64,000 nt of DNA from Candidatus Poseidoniaceae archaeon (GTDB lineage: Archaea > Thermoplasmatota > Poseidoniia > Poseidoniales > Poseidoniaceae): NCBI GenBank assembly GCA_949372645.1, contig CASIAP010000005.1, positions 160,615 to 224,614 of the forward strand. Reading direction: 5' to 3'. Below, piece after piece: positions 1 to 10,700 of the stretch. The notes beneath the pieces were generated by a model that saw nothing but the letters and a program-made list of their open reading frames with translations, ran no database searches and was not told where the DNA came from. Position numbers and translations under genes: made by a program. How positions within the stretch are numbered: position 1 is the stretch's first letter; every line of letters starts with the position of its first letter.

Positions 1-297
1 CAATGTGCAAATACACCTGCTGGAACAAGCGTAGATACCAACGGATGCGCTGTTGTAGCTACTGATTCTGACGGCGATGGCGTCAATGATGAAGACGACC
101 AATGTGCAAATACGCCTGCTGGAACAAGCGTAGATACCAACGGATGCGCTGTTGTAGCTACTGATTCTGACGGTGATGGCGTCAATGATGAAGACGACCA
201 ATGTGCAAATACACCTGCTGGAACAAGCGTAGATACCAACGGATGCGCTGTTGTAGCTACTGATTCTGACGGCGATGGCGTCAATGATACAACCGAT
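1..297 (+). repeat. Three tandem 99-bp near-identical repeats
   Basis: Units run 1-99, 100-198 and 199-297 and differ at only a few positions, such as aca/acg in the Thr codon and ggc/ggt in a Gly codon. Each encodes one 33-residue calcium-binding unit. The array is cut by the window edge, so the total copy number is unknown. Identity at silent sites points to recent duplication or gene conversion. Confidence 0.9.
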
Positions 298-573
298 CAA
301 TGTTCGAACACACCAACTGGAGCAAACGCAGATTCAACCGGTTGCTCAGCATCTCAGAAAGACGGCGATGGCGACGGTGTAATGAACGATATCGACGAAT
401 GTCTCAACACACCTGCTGGAGAGAGTGTTCTGGCAAATGGTTGTGTTGAGGGGATTTCACCGAACCTCGATAACGATGAAAACTCTGATGATTCAGACAA
501 AGGCCTTCCCGGTTTCACTGCAGCACTCGCAACATTAGCGTTCATGGGTGCAGCGTTGATTCGCCGTGATTGA
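1..573 (+). CDS. Secreted thrombospondin type 3-repeat protein, C-terminal part, PGF-CTERM-like anchor
   Basis: The reading frame is open from the first base, so the gene begins outside the window and 190 residues are visible. It consists of five units of about 33 residues. Each has an Asp-rich calcium-binding loop (DSDGDGVNDEDD) followed by QCANTPAGTSVDTNGC, the pattern of thrombospondin type 3 repeats, with two cysteines per unit. The first three units are almost identical and the last two have diverged. The C-terminus is a short acidic linker, then LPGFTAALATLAFMGAAL and a basic RRD end. That matches the layout of PGF-CTERM signals, which archaeosortase A processes in other archaea. The likely product is a calcium-stabilised stalk on the cell surface. 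The ligand or upstream domains cannot be told from this fragment. Confidence 0.85.
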   Translation, partial: QCANTPAGTSVDTNGCAVVATDSDGDGVNDEDDQCANTPAGTSVDTNGCAVVATDSDGDGVNDEDDQCANTPAGTSVDTNGCAVVATDSDGDGVNDTTDQCSNTPTGANADSTGCSASQKDGDGDGVMNDIDECLNTPAGESVLANGCVEGISPNLDNDENSDDSDKGLPGFTAALATLAFMGAALIRRD

Positions 574-667
574 TTCAGAATCTGAGGAGTGGTTCTCATC
601 CAGAGCTTCACTTAAGCGAGAGTATTTCTAAACGAGATACTATAGTGCAAAAGCCTGAACGAAGGAC

Positions 668-1123
668 ATGGATGTCTACGACTACTCTTTTTTCTTTTCG
701 ACAATGTGGGTTGGCCCTTTTTGGTTTGCAATGCTGGTTTTTCCCGAACATGAAATGACCAAAAAAGTCATGCAAGGACCATGGTTCTTCCTCGGACCAG
801 TTCTCGTATGGTGGGCGGTCACCATCGCAGACCCTCAAGGATTGATTGACTTAGCTAAAGACTCAACAGACCCCACTGGAATCCTTGATGGCCTTGCAGC
901 CATTATGGGTTCAAAACCCGGCGCATCTGCGGCTTGGGCACACATGGTTGCTGGAGATATCTTTGTCACACACTGGATGTGGAAGCGATGCTTAGAGCAG
1001 AACAGTCCTCGATGGATTGCTGCAACAACCGTGTTCTTTGGCGTGATGATGATGCCAGTTGGTATCGCATTGCATATGATCTTGGTTCGTCCTTCGAAGG
1101 AATCCTCTGATGCCTCGGCTTAA
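668..1123 (+). CDS. ABA4-like (DUF4281) multi-pass membrane protein
   Basis: A 151-residue integral membrane protein with about four hydrophobic segments. The pattern resembles the ABA4/DUF4281 family: an N-terminal PFWFAMLVFPEHEMTKKVM, a central GPWFFLGPVLVWWAV segment, then a glycine-rich loop, AWAHMVAGDIFVTHWMWKR and a final hydrophobic segment. In plants ABA4 is needed for neoxanthin formation, and bacterial relatives often lie near carotenoid or rhodopsin genes. A carotenoid or retinal role here is inference, because no such genes are nearby. The ATG at 668 is chosen because the hydrophobic core begins directly after it. The 94-bp gap upstream and opposing neighbour downstream suggest it is transcribed alone. 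Family call is fairly firm, function is not. Confidence 0.7.
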   Translation: MDVYDYSFFFSTMWVGPFWFAMLVFPEHEMTKKVMQGPWFFLGPVLVWWAVTIADPQGLIDLAKDSTDPTGILDGLAAIMGSKPGASAAWAHMVAGDIFVTHWMWKRCLEQNSPRWIAATTVFFGVMMMPVGIALHMILVRPSKESSDASA

Positions 1124-1332
1124 TCAAAGTACTGAAAGACATCAAACTTTCTTAATGATGAAGACTTCAATTATTCTGGTCATTAAAGAATCAAACATCG
1201 ATGTATTTCCACTCTAATTCGCCCCCGTAATTGACCCAATGATGACCTAAACCCTCTGGGTGTTCTTGATACATTGGATACGACTCTGGTGACTTCTCTT
1301 GCTTTTGATATTCCAACGGTGCCTCCTTGGAT

Positions 1333-1393
1333 CTTGATTCAAAGAGAAAAGAAGATTACCTGTTTACAAAGAAGTTTATGCTTAAATCGAAAT
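1333..1393 (-). repeat. 61-bp direct repeat, copy 1, 3' of the giant RCC1 gene
   Basis: It matches 12416-12476 at 57 of 61 positions in the same orientation. On the minus strand it is T-rich (TTCTTTTCTCTTTG) and begins about 20 nt after the stop codon of the gene ending at 1414. That fits a transcription terminator or a shared 3' flank. The other copy sits about 25 nt after the end of the photolyase remnant. The rest of 1124-1413 shows no gene. Confidence 0.75.
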
Positions 1394-1413
1394 TAATCAA
1401 TAAAGGGTGTTCA

Positions 1414-4400
1414 CTAAGCCTTCTTTGGAGTTACTACGGATTCCAATAATTGCCATTCGTGTTGTGAATCGTCACGCCACCAGTATGTTTTATCTGAATC
1501 ATGATACCATTGTCGGCCATTTTCATCGACCATGGTCGCTTCTGTGTTCATTGTTGGACCTTTCTCCACTTCAACTTCTTCAGCTTCTTCAGCTTCTTCA
1601 GCTTCTTCAACTTCTTCAACTTCTTCAGCTTCTTCAACTTCTTCAGCTTCTTTAGTTTCTTCAGTTTCTTCAGTTTCTTCAGTTTCTTCAGTTTCTTCAG
1701 CTTCTTCAGCTTCTTGCTCCGATTCCACTAGAGGAGTTTGATCGATCTTATCATAGAATTTTGCTTGCGATTTTTCTTTTACAACTCCAGGTTCAAATTT
1801 CTTTGAATCCTCTTCAAGTTTGTACTTGAAGTGACGTTCAGTTTCTTCCAACTTATCATCTGCTTCTGCTCGAATTCTTTCAAGCCTCATACCGTGGTGT
1901 GGACCAATCAACCGGAACATGAGTGCCCTTTCATAACGTTCAGCAACTGCTGAAATATCTTCTCTCGATTTAGCAGTTTCAATTTCTTCCAAGAATCTTC
2001 GCGTTCTTTTGTTGCGTGTCAAGAGACTAAAGGAGAGGAATAAAATTAATGGAATACCTGTCATCATACCAATGATATCCCATGCACCGAGGCTGATTTC
2101 GGTGCCAGGGATGATGATTTCAAAGCCTTCGATTGGGTTCGATTGATCATTGTATGGATCACTATCTTTCAATTCTTCTTCTTTATCAGAATAGCCATCA
2201 TTGTCATCATCTTCGTCTAATTCATCCGGAATTGTATCGCCATCAAAGTCTGACAAAGTTTTCAGCGTAAAAGACAAACTATAGTAGCCACCATCGTTGC
2301 TTGCATTGATGGTTATGTTCATGAGAGCGTTTATTTCACTCGGTCTACCAAACATTGAACCTGATGTGCTATCAAAGACCAAGCCATTCGGTAATTGATA
2401 ACCTTGTTCGAATTCAAGAACCCATAAATCTACAACGACGTCTGAAGAGATAAATGGAGCAAATTTAGCCATTTCCACCTGTTCGGTCAGCGAAAGTGTT
2501 TCGTATGGTAATGTAAATCTCGGTGCTTGATTCAAAATTTGAATCGAAATGAGTTGTTGGTACGTTCCCCCGCTATTTTCTGCAGTAATCGTGTACTGGA
2601 TTTCGGGAGAAACGATTAATGGAACTCCTTGAATCATACCTCTTTTCTCATCAAAAAACATACCTGATGGCAATGAAGGAGTAATGCTGTAGGATGCTAT
2701 ATTTCCACCTGAACTTGTAACCTGAATCGCGTTAAATGGTGAATTTTTATACAAAATGTGTTTCGAAGAAGAGAAGCTAAATTGTGGTTCAGGCTCTAAA
2801 ACCTCTAGGTAAAACAACCATTGTGAAGTCCCTCCCTCACTCATAGCCGTAACTGTAAATAATTCAGAGGTTGAGTTGACCAAAGGAGTGCCGTAAATCA
2901 ATCCATTCTCAAGAAAGAGACCATCTGGTAATTCTGGAAGAATAGTCCATTTTTCAACCATTCCGCCTGAGTTAATGATCATAAGTTCTTCAATAAGGCT
3001 GTCTCGAGTCGCAAGAATTGAATTCGAAGGATTCTCAATCATTGGTGCTGGTTCAAGTATCTGAATGCTGAAAGTCATTTCATCAAACCCTCCAGTATTT
3101 TCTCCTTTTACGGTGTAATTCACTGCAGACATGTTGACGGTTGGGGTTCCGAATATCTGCCCGTTAAGGAAGACTAGACCGTCCGGTAATTGAGGTGAAA
3201 TTGTCCACAAGGCGATATTTCCACCAATGTTACCAATCACAATATTTGACAACGTCTGTTCTCTTTCGACAACGTATTGAGATTGAAGAGCGATAAATTG
3301 AGGTGTTGGTTCGAGCACTGTGATGTTCAAATCTATGAACGATACACCCCCGGAGTTATTTCCATAAATCCGGTATGTTATAATCGTCTGATTATTGGAA
3401 GCTTGGCCTGAAATTATACCGTTACTGAATGACAATCCTGCGGGTAATGATGGATTGATGGACCATTGTGAAACCACTCCATCCGTCACAAGTGGAGAAT
3501 ATTCAATGTATTGACCCGTACGAGTGAGTTCGATCTCATTTACGGGATAGGTGATACTTGCCGCAGGCTCATACACCACCAACAATGAATATGAGGTTAC
3601 AGCACCGAACTGGTTTGAATAAGTGATGATGTAACTCTGCTGTGTGCTGTTTACAGTAGGTGTCCCACTGATTACTCCAGTCTGCGCGTGAATGCTTAGG
3701 CCATCGGGCAGAGGTGGTTGAATCGAAAATTCCGCATTACTTATTCCGCTCAACACTGGAATAATCGGCGATGAAGTTTGGTTTCGTATCGATTCCATGA
3801 ATGTCAATGGATAAGAATATGATGCGCTAACAGCTAAGGTTTGTTGAACATAGTGAGTGCCGGCAAGGTTCGTGATGCTCATCTCAAGAACGATGCTGCC
3901 AGAACCGTTTTCGGGAGCACCGTAAATGGTTCCTGCCAAAGCATGATCAACGTGGAGTGTGATTCCCCTGTATTCAGTGAATTCTGAAACTACAGTGGCA
4001 TTTATCCAAGGAATTTGGCCTGCTTGATTGTCTCCTGTACACATAATCGACCAGCGAATTGTGCTCATACAGAGGTGTTGATCTCCAATGACAATCAATG
4101 ATGAACCTATTGAATTTTGATTTTCAACTTGAACTGGCGACGTCAATATCATACTTGTGGTCGAGAACATTCCTGAACGTGATTGACCCCAGCACCAGAT
4201 CTCATTTTGTAAACTAACAATACATGATTGCTCAGCTCCAGCCACAATTCGGGATGCTCCAGACCAAGCAGAATTTTGAATGATTCTTGGTTCAATCTTC
4301 CCAAGCAGCGTACCGTCTCCCAATTGACCTTGAGCATTTCTTCCCCAACATGCCGGTTGTGAGCCATTGAGAACAGCGCACGAATGGTCGCCTCCTGCAC

Positions 4401-7380
4401 TAACGGATAGTACTGAGAAACCAAGTGGCAAATTAACTAAAGTTGGTTGCAATTTATTGTCAATTGTTCCATCTCCCAGTTGACCAAAAGAATTCCTACC
4501 CCAACAATAGAGTTCTCCAGAGTAAGTGGTTGAGCATGTATGTGCCTTTCCGAGGTCGATTTGAGTAAAAAACATCGATTGATTGGTGTGAACGTCAACT
4601 GGAATAAAGGAATTCTCGTATGTTGCATCACCCAGTTGTCCATCTTCATTTGAACCCCAACACAGAGCACTACCATTCACAAGAATTCCACATGTGTGGG
4701 TATCGCCGACACTGACTCCAACAAAACCATATTCACCGGTATGCGATACTAATCCAGGTGAAGTGACCGCAAAATTCCCATTGCATCCAGTGGTATACGA
4801 ACCATAGACGCACCTGAAGCCTCGGCCGAGTTGACCGAAATCATTCTGACCCCAGCATTCTACTGCTCCGGCAGAGGTTACAACACAGGTGTGGTGCTTA
4901 CCTACTGCAACATCCACTGGCCACTGAAGTGACGAGAGGGTTATGTTCACCATCGTATTTATTGAATTCGTGTTACCTTGCCCAAGTTGACCCATGTCAT
5001 TTGAACCCCAACAGACAACCCGATATTCTACTGTAATTGTACAAATATTGGAGCCTGAACTTGAAACCGTTTTGCTTGAGTTATACTCAGAAAGATAGAT
5101 TCCAGCCACAGATGAGCCATTCCACTCCCAATTCTCTGGATATCCTGCGTCCCCTGATGGGCTTAAAGGAGCAAATCCAAAACCATTGTAAAGATCATAG
5201 ACAGAGCTTGAATAACTCACGTTTGGAAGTATTTCGTCAACATTCAATGTGAAGTTGAGCCTGTCTTCACCTGTTGAATTCCATAATCGAATTGAATAAT
5301 GTGTTGATGGCCATGGAATCGCTGGAGTTCCGCTAATGTTCGCCGTTTGGAAATCAAAGATTAGACCGTCTGGCAAAGCTGGTTCAATACTCAAGTTTCG
5401 TTCATAGATGTTGATTGAAGGCAAATAAGCGCTCATCGTGGAGTTTCTGGTTAATTGAATCGAGTTGTATGAATTTTCAATTCCAGATAGCACTTCAAAA
5501 TCGATATCCCAACTCGAGAAACCAAAACTGTTGTTGGCCCAAATGGTATGGACTGATGATGGATAAACAACACTCGGAATGCCCGTAATACGTCCTGTTG
5601 AATTGTCGAAATCCAAACCGATTGGAAGTGTTGGACTAATTTGGAAAGCTGCAACAGCACCTCCAGTTAGGCTGGCGATAGGGTGAATGCTTTGGAAGCC
5701 TCTTCGATAGGAAATATCAAGTACATTATATTCGAGAATCGGAGGAATCTCTGAAATTACAATTGATATTACGGATGAATCGAGCCCGTATTGATTGGAT
5801 ACTGTAACTGTATATTGAGAGACCGGTTGGTCAAAAAGAGGAGTGCCCCAAATTGAACCATTGGAGGGTTCAAAGAACAGCCCAACAGGCAAACTTGGAG
5901 AAATGGAAATAGAAGTATATGCACCTCCTGTAATGATTGGTGAACGTGAAACCATGGTTTGGTTTCTGGTTAACACAAGCATATTATTGCCATAATCGTA
6001 GGCAGGAACGACTCGTAATGACATCAGATTGGAATGAGACCCAATACTGCTGTTTGTCCAAACGGTATAATCTGTCCATGATGAGAATGAGCTTGGAACT
6101 CCATAAAGAGCTCCAATATTTGTAGATGAAGAGAAATTGAGGCCTTGAGGAAGGGGTGGGTGTGATTCAACTGATTGGACATTTCCACCGAATTGGTTTG
6201 CCTCAATCGTCGTGATATTGAAACCTCGGACGAAAGTCTCATTATTCGTATCGTAAGTAACCAGTGGAGCAATGTCGCCGATTGAAATTGTAATTTCGAT
6301 GGTGTCTGAACCAGCAAGGTTCGACACATGAATCGAAAAGTTTTGCGAGGTTTGATTGTTTAATGGAGCCCCCCAAATTGTACCGTTTGATGGCTCAAAA
6401 TTCAATCCTTGCGGAAGAGATGGAGAGATCGATGCAGAATATGCACCTCCTGTAATGATTGGTGAACGTGAAACCATGGTTTGGTTTCTGGTTAACACAA
6501 GCATATTATTGCCATAATCGTAGGCAGGAACGACGGATATTTCTAAATTAAATACACTCGAACCAACGGTGTTGCCACCATAAATGGTGTATATTTGAGT
6601 GGCCGTTACTTGTGAAGCCGTTCCAGATAACGTTCCAAATGGTTTTTCAACAAATCCTGAGACCATGACCGGAATCGTAAATGGTATTGTTGAACCGATG
6701 CCAAGTTGGCCTTGAGAATTCTGACCCCAGCATTTCAAAGTGCCAACATCAAGCACTGCACAAGTATGATAGTTACCTGAACTCACCGAAACGGCTGTTC
6801 TTCCTGTTCCCAGAGTAACGGTCTGTGACGTATTTTGTTGTATTGTTGAACCGATGCCAAGTTGGCCTTGAGAATTCTGACCCCAGCATTTCAAACTGCC
6901 ATCATCAAGCACTGCACAAGTATGAGCGCCACCTAAACTCACCGATACGGCTGTTCTTCCTGTTCCCAAGTCAACGGTTTGTGGCGTAGTTTGTTGTGTT
7001 GTTGAACCGATGCCAAGTTGGCCATAGTAATTCTGACCCCAGCATTTCAAACTGCCATCATCAAGCACTGCACAAGTATGATAGGAACCTAAACTCACCG
7101 AAACGGCTGTTCTTCCTGTTCCCAAGTCAACGGTTTGTGGCGTAGTTTGGGATGTTGTTGAACCGATGCCAAGTTGGCCTTGAGAATTCTGACCCCAGCA
7201 TTTCAAACTGCCATCATCAAGCACTGCACAAGTGTGATAGGTACCTAAACTCACCGAAACGGCTGTTCTTCCTGTTCCCAAGTCAACGGTTTGTGGCGTA
7301 GTTTGTTGTGTTGTTGAACCGATGCCAAGTTGGCCTAGAGAATTCCGACCCCAGCATTTCAAACTGCCATCATCAAGCAC
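1414..7380 (-). CDS. Giant RCC1/He_PIG surface protein, C-terminal part (same gene as 7373-12304)
   Basis: This 1,988-residue frame starts inside an RCC1 repeat (MLDDGSLKCWG), so its apparent start is not real. It continues the gene from 12304 after a one-base frameshift near 7396. In order it has five near-identical RCC1 repeats (to about 6690), He_PIG Ig-like domains (about 6600-5130), seven diverged RCC1 repeats (about 5060-3970), a further run of He_PIG domains (about 3900-2270), an Asp-rich calcium-loop segment (DFDGDTIPDELDEDDDNDG), and a transmembrane helix (about 2100-2020). A basic cytoplasmic segment follows, then a Glu-rich tail and a Trp/Tyr-rich end (GRQWYHDSDKTYWWRDD). N-glycosylation sequons are abundant in the outer part. 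It is a type I surface protein. An adhesion or recognition role is inferred. Confidence 0.85.
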   Translation of the reverse strand: MLDDGSLKCWGRNSLGQLGIGSTTQQTTPQTVDLGTGRTAVSVSLGTYHTCAVLDDGSLKCWGQNSQGQLGIGSTTSQTTPQTVDLGTGRTAVSVSLGSYHTCAVLDDGSLKCWGQNYYGQLGIGSTTQQTTPQTVDLGTGRTAVSVSLGGAHTCAVLDDGSLKCWGQNSQGQLGIGSTIQQNTSQTVTLGTGRTAVSVSSGNYHTCAVLDVGTLKCWGQNSQGQLGIGSTIPFTIPVMVSGFVEKPFGTLSGTASQVTATQIYTIYGGNTVGSSVFNLEISVVPAYDYGNNMLVLTRNQTMVSRSPIITGGAYSASISPSLPQGLNFEPSNGTIWGAPLNNQTSQNFSIHVSNLAGSDTIEITISIGDIAPLVTYDTNNETFVRGFNITTIEANQFGGNVQSVESHPPLPQGLNFSSSTNIGALYGVPSSFSSWTDYTVWTNSSIGSHSNLMSLRVVPAYDYGNNMLVLTRNQTMVSRSPIITGGAYTSISISPSLPVGLFFEPSNGSIWGTPLFDQPVSQYTVTVSNQYGLDSSVISIVISEIPPILEYNVLDISYRRGFQSIHPIASLTGGAVAAFQISPTLPIGLDFDNSTGRITGIPSVVYPSSVHTIWANNSFGFSSWDIDFEVLSGIENSYNSIQLTRNSTMSAYLPSINIYERNLSIEPALPDGLIFDFQTANISGTPAIPWPSTHYSIRLWNSTGEDRLNFTLNVDEILPNVSYSSSVYDLYNGFGFAPLSPSGDAGYPENWEWNGSSVAGIYLSEYNSSKTVSSSGSNICTITVEYRVVCWGSNDMGQLGQGNTNSINTMVNITLSSLQWPVDVAVGKHHTCVVTSAGAVECWGQNDFGQLGRGFRCVYGSYTTGCNGNFAVTSPGLVSHTGEYGFVGVSVGDTHTCGILVNGSALCWGSNEDGQLGDATYENSFIPVDVHTNQSMFFTQIDLGKAHTCSTTYSGELYCWGRNSFGQLGDGTIDNKLQPTLVNLPLGFSVLSVSAGGDHSCAVLNGSQPACWGRNAQGQLGDGTLLGKIEPRIIQNSAWSGASRIVAGAEQSCIVSLQNEIWCWGQSRSGMFSTTSMILTSPVQVENQNSIGSSLIVIGDQHLCMSTIRWSIMCTGDNQAGQIPWINATVVSEFTEYRGITLHVDHALAGTIYGAPENGSGSIVLEMSITNLAGTHYVQQTLAVSASYSYPLTFMESIRNQTSSPIIPVLSGISNAEFSIQPPLPDGLSIHAQTGVISGTPTVNSTQQSYIITYSNQFGAVTSYSLLVVYEPAASITYPVNEIELTRTGQYIEYSPLVTDGVVSQWSINPSLPAGLSFSNGIISGQASNNQTIITYRIYGNNSGGVSFIDLNITVLEPTPQFIALQSQYVVEREQTLSNIVIGNIGGNIALWTISPQLPDGLVFLNGQIFGTPTVNMSAVNYTVKGENTGGFDEMTFSIQILEPAPMIENPSNSILATRDSLIEELMIINSGGMVEKWTILPELPDGLFLENGLIYGTPLVNSTSELFTVTAMSEGGTSQWLFYLEVLEPEPQFSFSSSKHILYKNSPFNAIQVTSSGGNIASYSITPSLPSGMFFDEKRGMIQGVPLIVSPEIQYTITAENSGGTYQQLISIQILNQAPRFTLPYETLSLTEQVEMAKFAPFISSDVVVDLWVLEFEQGYQLPNGLVFDSTSGSMFGRPSEINALMNITINASNDGGYYSLSFTLKTLSDFDGDTIPDELDEDDDNDGYSDKEEELKDSDPYNDQSNPIEGFEIIIPGTEISLGAWDIIGMMTGIPLILFLSFSLLTRNKRTRRFLEEIETAKSREDISAVAERYERALMFRLIGPHHGMRLERIRAEADDKLEETERHFKYKLEEDSKKFEPGVVKEKSQAKFYDKIDQTPLVESEQEAEEAEETEETEETEETEETKEAEEVEEAEEVEEVEEAEEAEEAEEVEVEKGPTMNTEATMVDENGRQWYHDSDKTYWWRDDSQHEWQLLESVVTPKKA
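1570..1716 (-). repeat. 9-bp minisatellite encoding the Glu-rich cytoplasmic tail
   Basis: Tandem 9-bp units of the type cttcttcag, with variants at two or three positions, encode a run of EE followed by T, A or V on the minus strand. Length changes in 9-bp steps would keep the frame, so this tail is likely to vary between strains. Confidence 0.85.
5917..6012 (-). repeat. 96-bp exact duplicate inside He_PIG region, copy 1
   Basis: Positions 5917-6012 are identical by eye to 6439-6534, 522 bp away. Both encode the strand VPAYDYGNNMLVLTRNQTMV and the following residues of an Ig-like domain. The flanking sequence is much less similar, which suggests a local gene-conversion tract. Confidence 0.85.
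6439..6534 (-). repeat. 96-bp exact duplicate inside He_PIG region, copy 2
   Basis: Partner of 5917-6012, same orientation and reading frame. Confidence 0.85.
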
Positions 7381-7740
7381 TGCACAAGTATGAGATGGAA
7401 CCTAAACTCACCGAAACGGCTGTTCTTCCTGTTCCCAAGTCAACGGTTTGTGGCGTAGTTTGTTGTGTTGTTGAACCGATGCCAAGTTGGCCATAGTTAT
7501 TGTGACCCCAGCATTTCAAAGTGCCATCATCAAGCACTGCACAAGTATGAGCGCCACCTAAACTCACCGATACGGCTGTTCTTCCTGTTCCCAAGTCAAC
7601 GGTTTGTGGCGTAGTTTGGGTTGTTGTTGAACCGATACCAAGTTCGCCATAGTAATTGTAACCCCAGCATTTCAAACTGCCATCATCAAGCACTGCACAA
7701 GTGTGAGAGGTACCTAAACTCACAATAGCTGCAGTCTGAG
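6690..7740 (-). repeat. Seven near-identical 156-bp RCC1 repeat units
   Basis: Unit spacing is 156 bp (52 codons), for example from position 6911 to 7067. The units differ mainly in the four residues between CWG and QLG and in the short loop before HTCA. The array spans the frameshift, two repeats upstream and five downstream, so restoring the frame gives seven. Confidence 0.92.
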
Positions 7741-10700
7741 TACGGTTTTCTAGACTCAATCCTATGGGAAGTTGCGGACTAATGCTTATTGTATCCACAT
7801 TTCCGCCATCGAGGTTTGAGAGATTGAGATTCCCGATTGACCTGTTTCGAATAAAAGTATAACTTGAACTCGGATATGAGATATTTGCAAGAATATCGAG
7901 AACTCTAATCTCCAAAATTACTTCATCCCAACCAGAGGTGTTCTCTATAAAAATGGTGTGCTCTGTTAAGGTTTGAGGAACTGTAGGCGTGCCCCATATC
8001 GTTCCATTATTTACCCCAATATACATTCCGAGAGGTAAAGATGGATGAACTGAAAATTGATAGGGGCCTCCAGAAAGAGTGGGGGAAATGTTGAGGTTTG
8101 AGGTATTTCTTACCAAGTTCAGTTGAGTGTTCGGATAGTCTGCCGCAATTCCAACTGTTATTGTAATATTTACATCATCCGAGCCGCCACTGTTGTTGGT
8201 GTACAACCGGTGAATTGTCATTGGTTGAGAGGCGAGGGGGGCTCCAGTTAACGCCCCCATTGAAAATGCCCCCACCAATGCTGAAGAATGGGTGAAACGA
8301 ACCGGTTGAGGGGTTGTGGCTGTTTGTATGGTCGAATTCAACCCGAGTTTTTGACCAGAGTTGTCCCCCCAACACCAAATTCCTCCCAGTTCATCAACAA
8401 CACAAGTGCCATCTGATCCAGCAAAAACATCCACTGCATTCATCCAAGAAGGAATGATTGTTACATTCACTGGACTCAATCGATTGATCGTAGTTCCATC
8501 GCCAAGTTGCCCATGGGAATTATCACCCCAACACATTATTCCACCCTCATCCACCATAGCACAGGTGTGTGAATAACCTACTGAAACATTGCTGTACGAG
8601 GCCCAAGACGGTGAGTCAACTATTTGAGGTGACAATTGATTTACTGAATATCCATTGCCGATTTGACCGCTGGTGCCAGTCCCCCAACACAGAATACTGC
8701 CATCGTTCCGAACTGCACAAGTATGTTTTTGCCCTGTGTCAAAATCCAAGGCAGTATATCCTGTTCCAAGATCGACCATGACTGGAATGGTCGTTTCCGT
8801 ACCTGTAGCTGATTGACCAGTCCCAATAGCATAATTTTGATTATTTCCCCAGCAATATAAGGATTCATAGATGGTTAATATACAAAAGTGAGAATCTCCA
8901 CTGTCTAATTGAGTTATTTGCCCATAGCTATGTTGAGATATTGAATAGTCACTCGAACCTTGGCAGAACAAATCATTCACGGCATCCAGAACACAGATTT
9001 CATTCATCGAAGTTGCCACTTGAACAATTGGAACAGTACTGCTAAACGTTGCTTCGATAAATTGAAGAGAATCGTTTGTTCCAATCGAACCGTTTATTTG
9101 ACCGTAATTATGTTCACCCATGCATTTAACATCGCTGTTTGAATTCACTACACAAACATTTGTTGGACTCAAAGACACATCGATTATCGCAGATTGATTA
9201 TAGGGAAAGAAAGTATCAGGTGAATGAGTGAAGTCATCGCCCCAGCAATTCAAACCCGAGGAAACGATTGAGCAAACACCATTCGAGTTGAGAAGAAGGT
9301 TCTCATTGTTCCCATTATTTGTCAATAAACCAACAATTGAAGGGTCTAAACTAGAAGAGGTGATTGAACCTCCGATGTTCGAGAGATCATTCGATTGATT
9401 TCTAAATCCTTTGATGAAGTGAAGTGAAGTGGATGTTGTAGATATCTCAGGTATATTGTCGACAATTTCTAATGAAAGGGGAACCTCCCAATATCCCGAG
9501 TAATTCTGTGTAGAAACTGTATATGTTTTGTTAAAGGTGACTTCAGTTGGAGTTCCCGAAATCACTGCGTTTGAGGAATTGAATTCCATGCCCTGTGGAA
9601 GTTGAGGGGAAATCGAAAGAGTGCATGCTTCACAGCTGAATCCTGTTGGTGTAATCGACGTGGACTGGTTTATCGTAAAAACAAAAGAATCTGCTGAATA
9701 CGTAATCGTGGGAGATATGTTGACCTGTATACGATGGAAATTAGTGGAGGATGAGGTATTATACCATACGTCGAGATTGAGAAGTCCAATCTCTTTAGGT
9801 ATACCATGCCAAGAATTCGAGTCTGTCACGAACAGTGGAAAATAGGGATTGTAAGTGAAGAAAAAAATACCCTCTATTTGTGGAACATATACGTAAGATA
9901 ATGAACCGATGCCAAGTTGGCCATAAGAATTGTGACCCCAGCATTTCCTACTGCCATCATCAAGCACTGCACAAGTATGACCGTAACCTAAACTCACCGA
10001 AACGGCTGTTCTTCCTGTTCCCAAGTCAACGGTTTGTGGCGTAGTTTGGGATGTTGTTGAACCGAGGCCAAGTTGGCCTTGAGAATTCTTACCCCAGCAT
10101 TTCAAACTGCCATCATCAAGCACTGCACAAGTATGATATTGACCTAAACTCACCGATACGGCTGTTCTTCCTGTTCCCAGAGTAACGTTCTGTGGCGTAG
10201 TTTGTGTTGTTGTTGAACCGAGACCAAGTTGCCCATGGGAATTATCACCCCAGCATTTCAAACTGCCATCATCAAGCACTGCACAAGTATGATATTGACC
10301 TAAACTCACCGAAACGGCTGTTCTTCCTGTTCCCAGAGTAACGGTCTGTGGCGTAGTTTGTTGTGTTGTTGAACCGATACCAAGTTCGCCATAGTAATTG
10401 TAACCCCAGCATTTCAAACTGCCATCATCAAGCACTGCACAAGTATGACCGTAACCTAAACTCACCGAAACGGCTGTTCTTCCTGTTCCCAAGTCAACGG
10501 TTTGTGGCGTAGTTTGTTGTGTTGTTGAACCGATACCAAGTTGGCCTAGAGAATTCCGACCCCAGCATTTCAAACTGCCATCATCAAGCACTGCACAAGT
10601 ATGAGAGGAACCTGAACTCACCGAAACGGCTGTTCTTCCTGTTCCCAAGTCAACGGTTTGTGGCGTAGTTTGTTGTGTTGTTGAACCGATGCCAAGTTGG

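Noticed and set aside
1407..1741. Plus-strand Leu/Phe/Ser-repeat open frames
   Set aside because: They are antisense readings of the 9-bp minisatellite that encodes the Glu-rich tail of the giant protein.
7308..7496. Alternative start and separate gene for the C-terminal RCC1 frame
   Set aside because: The frame begins in the middle of a repeat with no ribosome-binding site or promoter. The blade count shows it continues the upstream frame.
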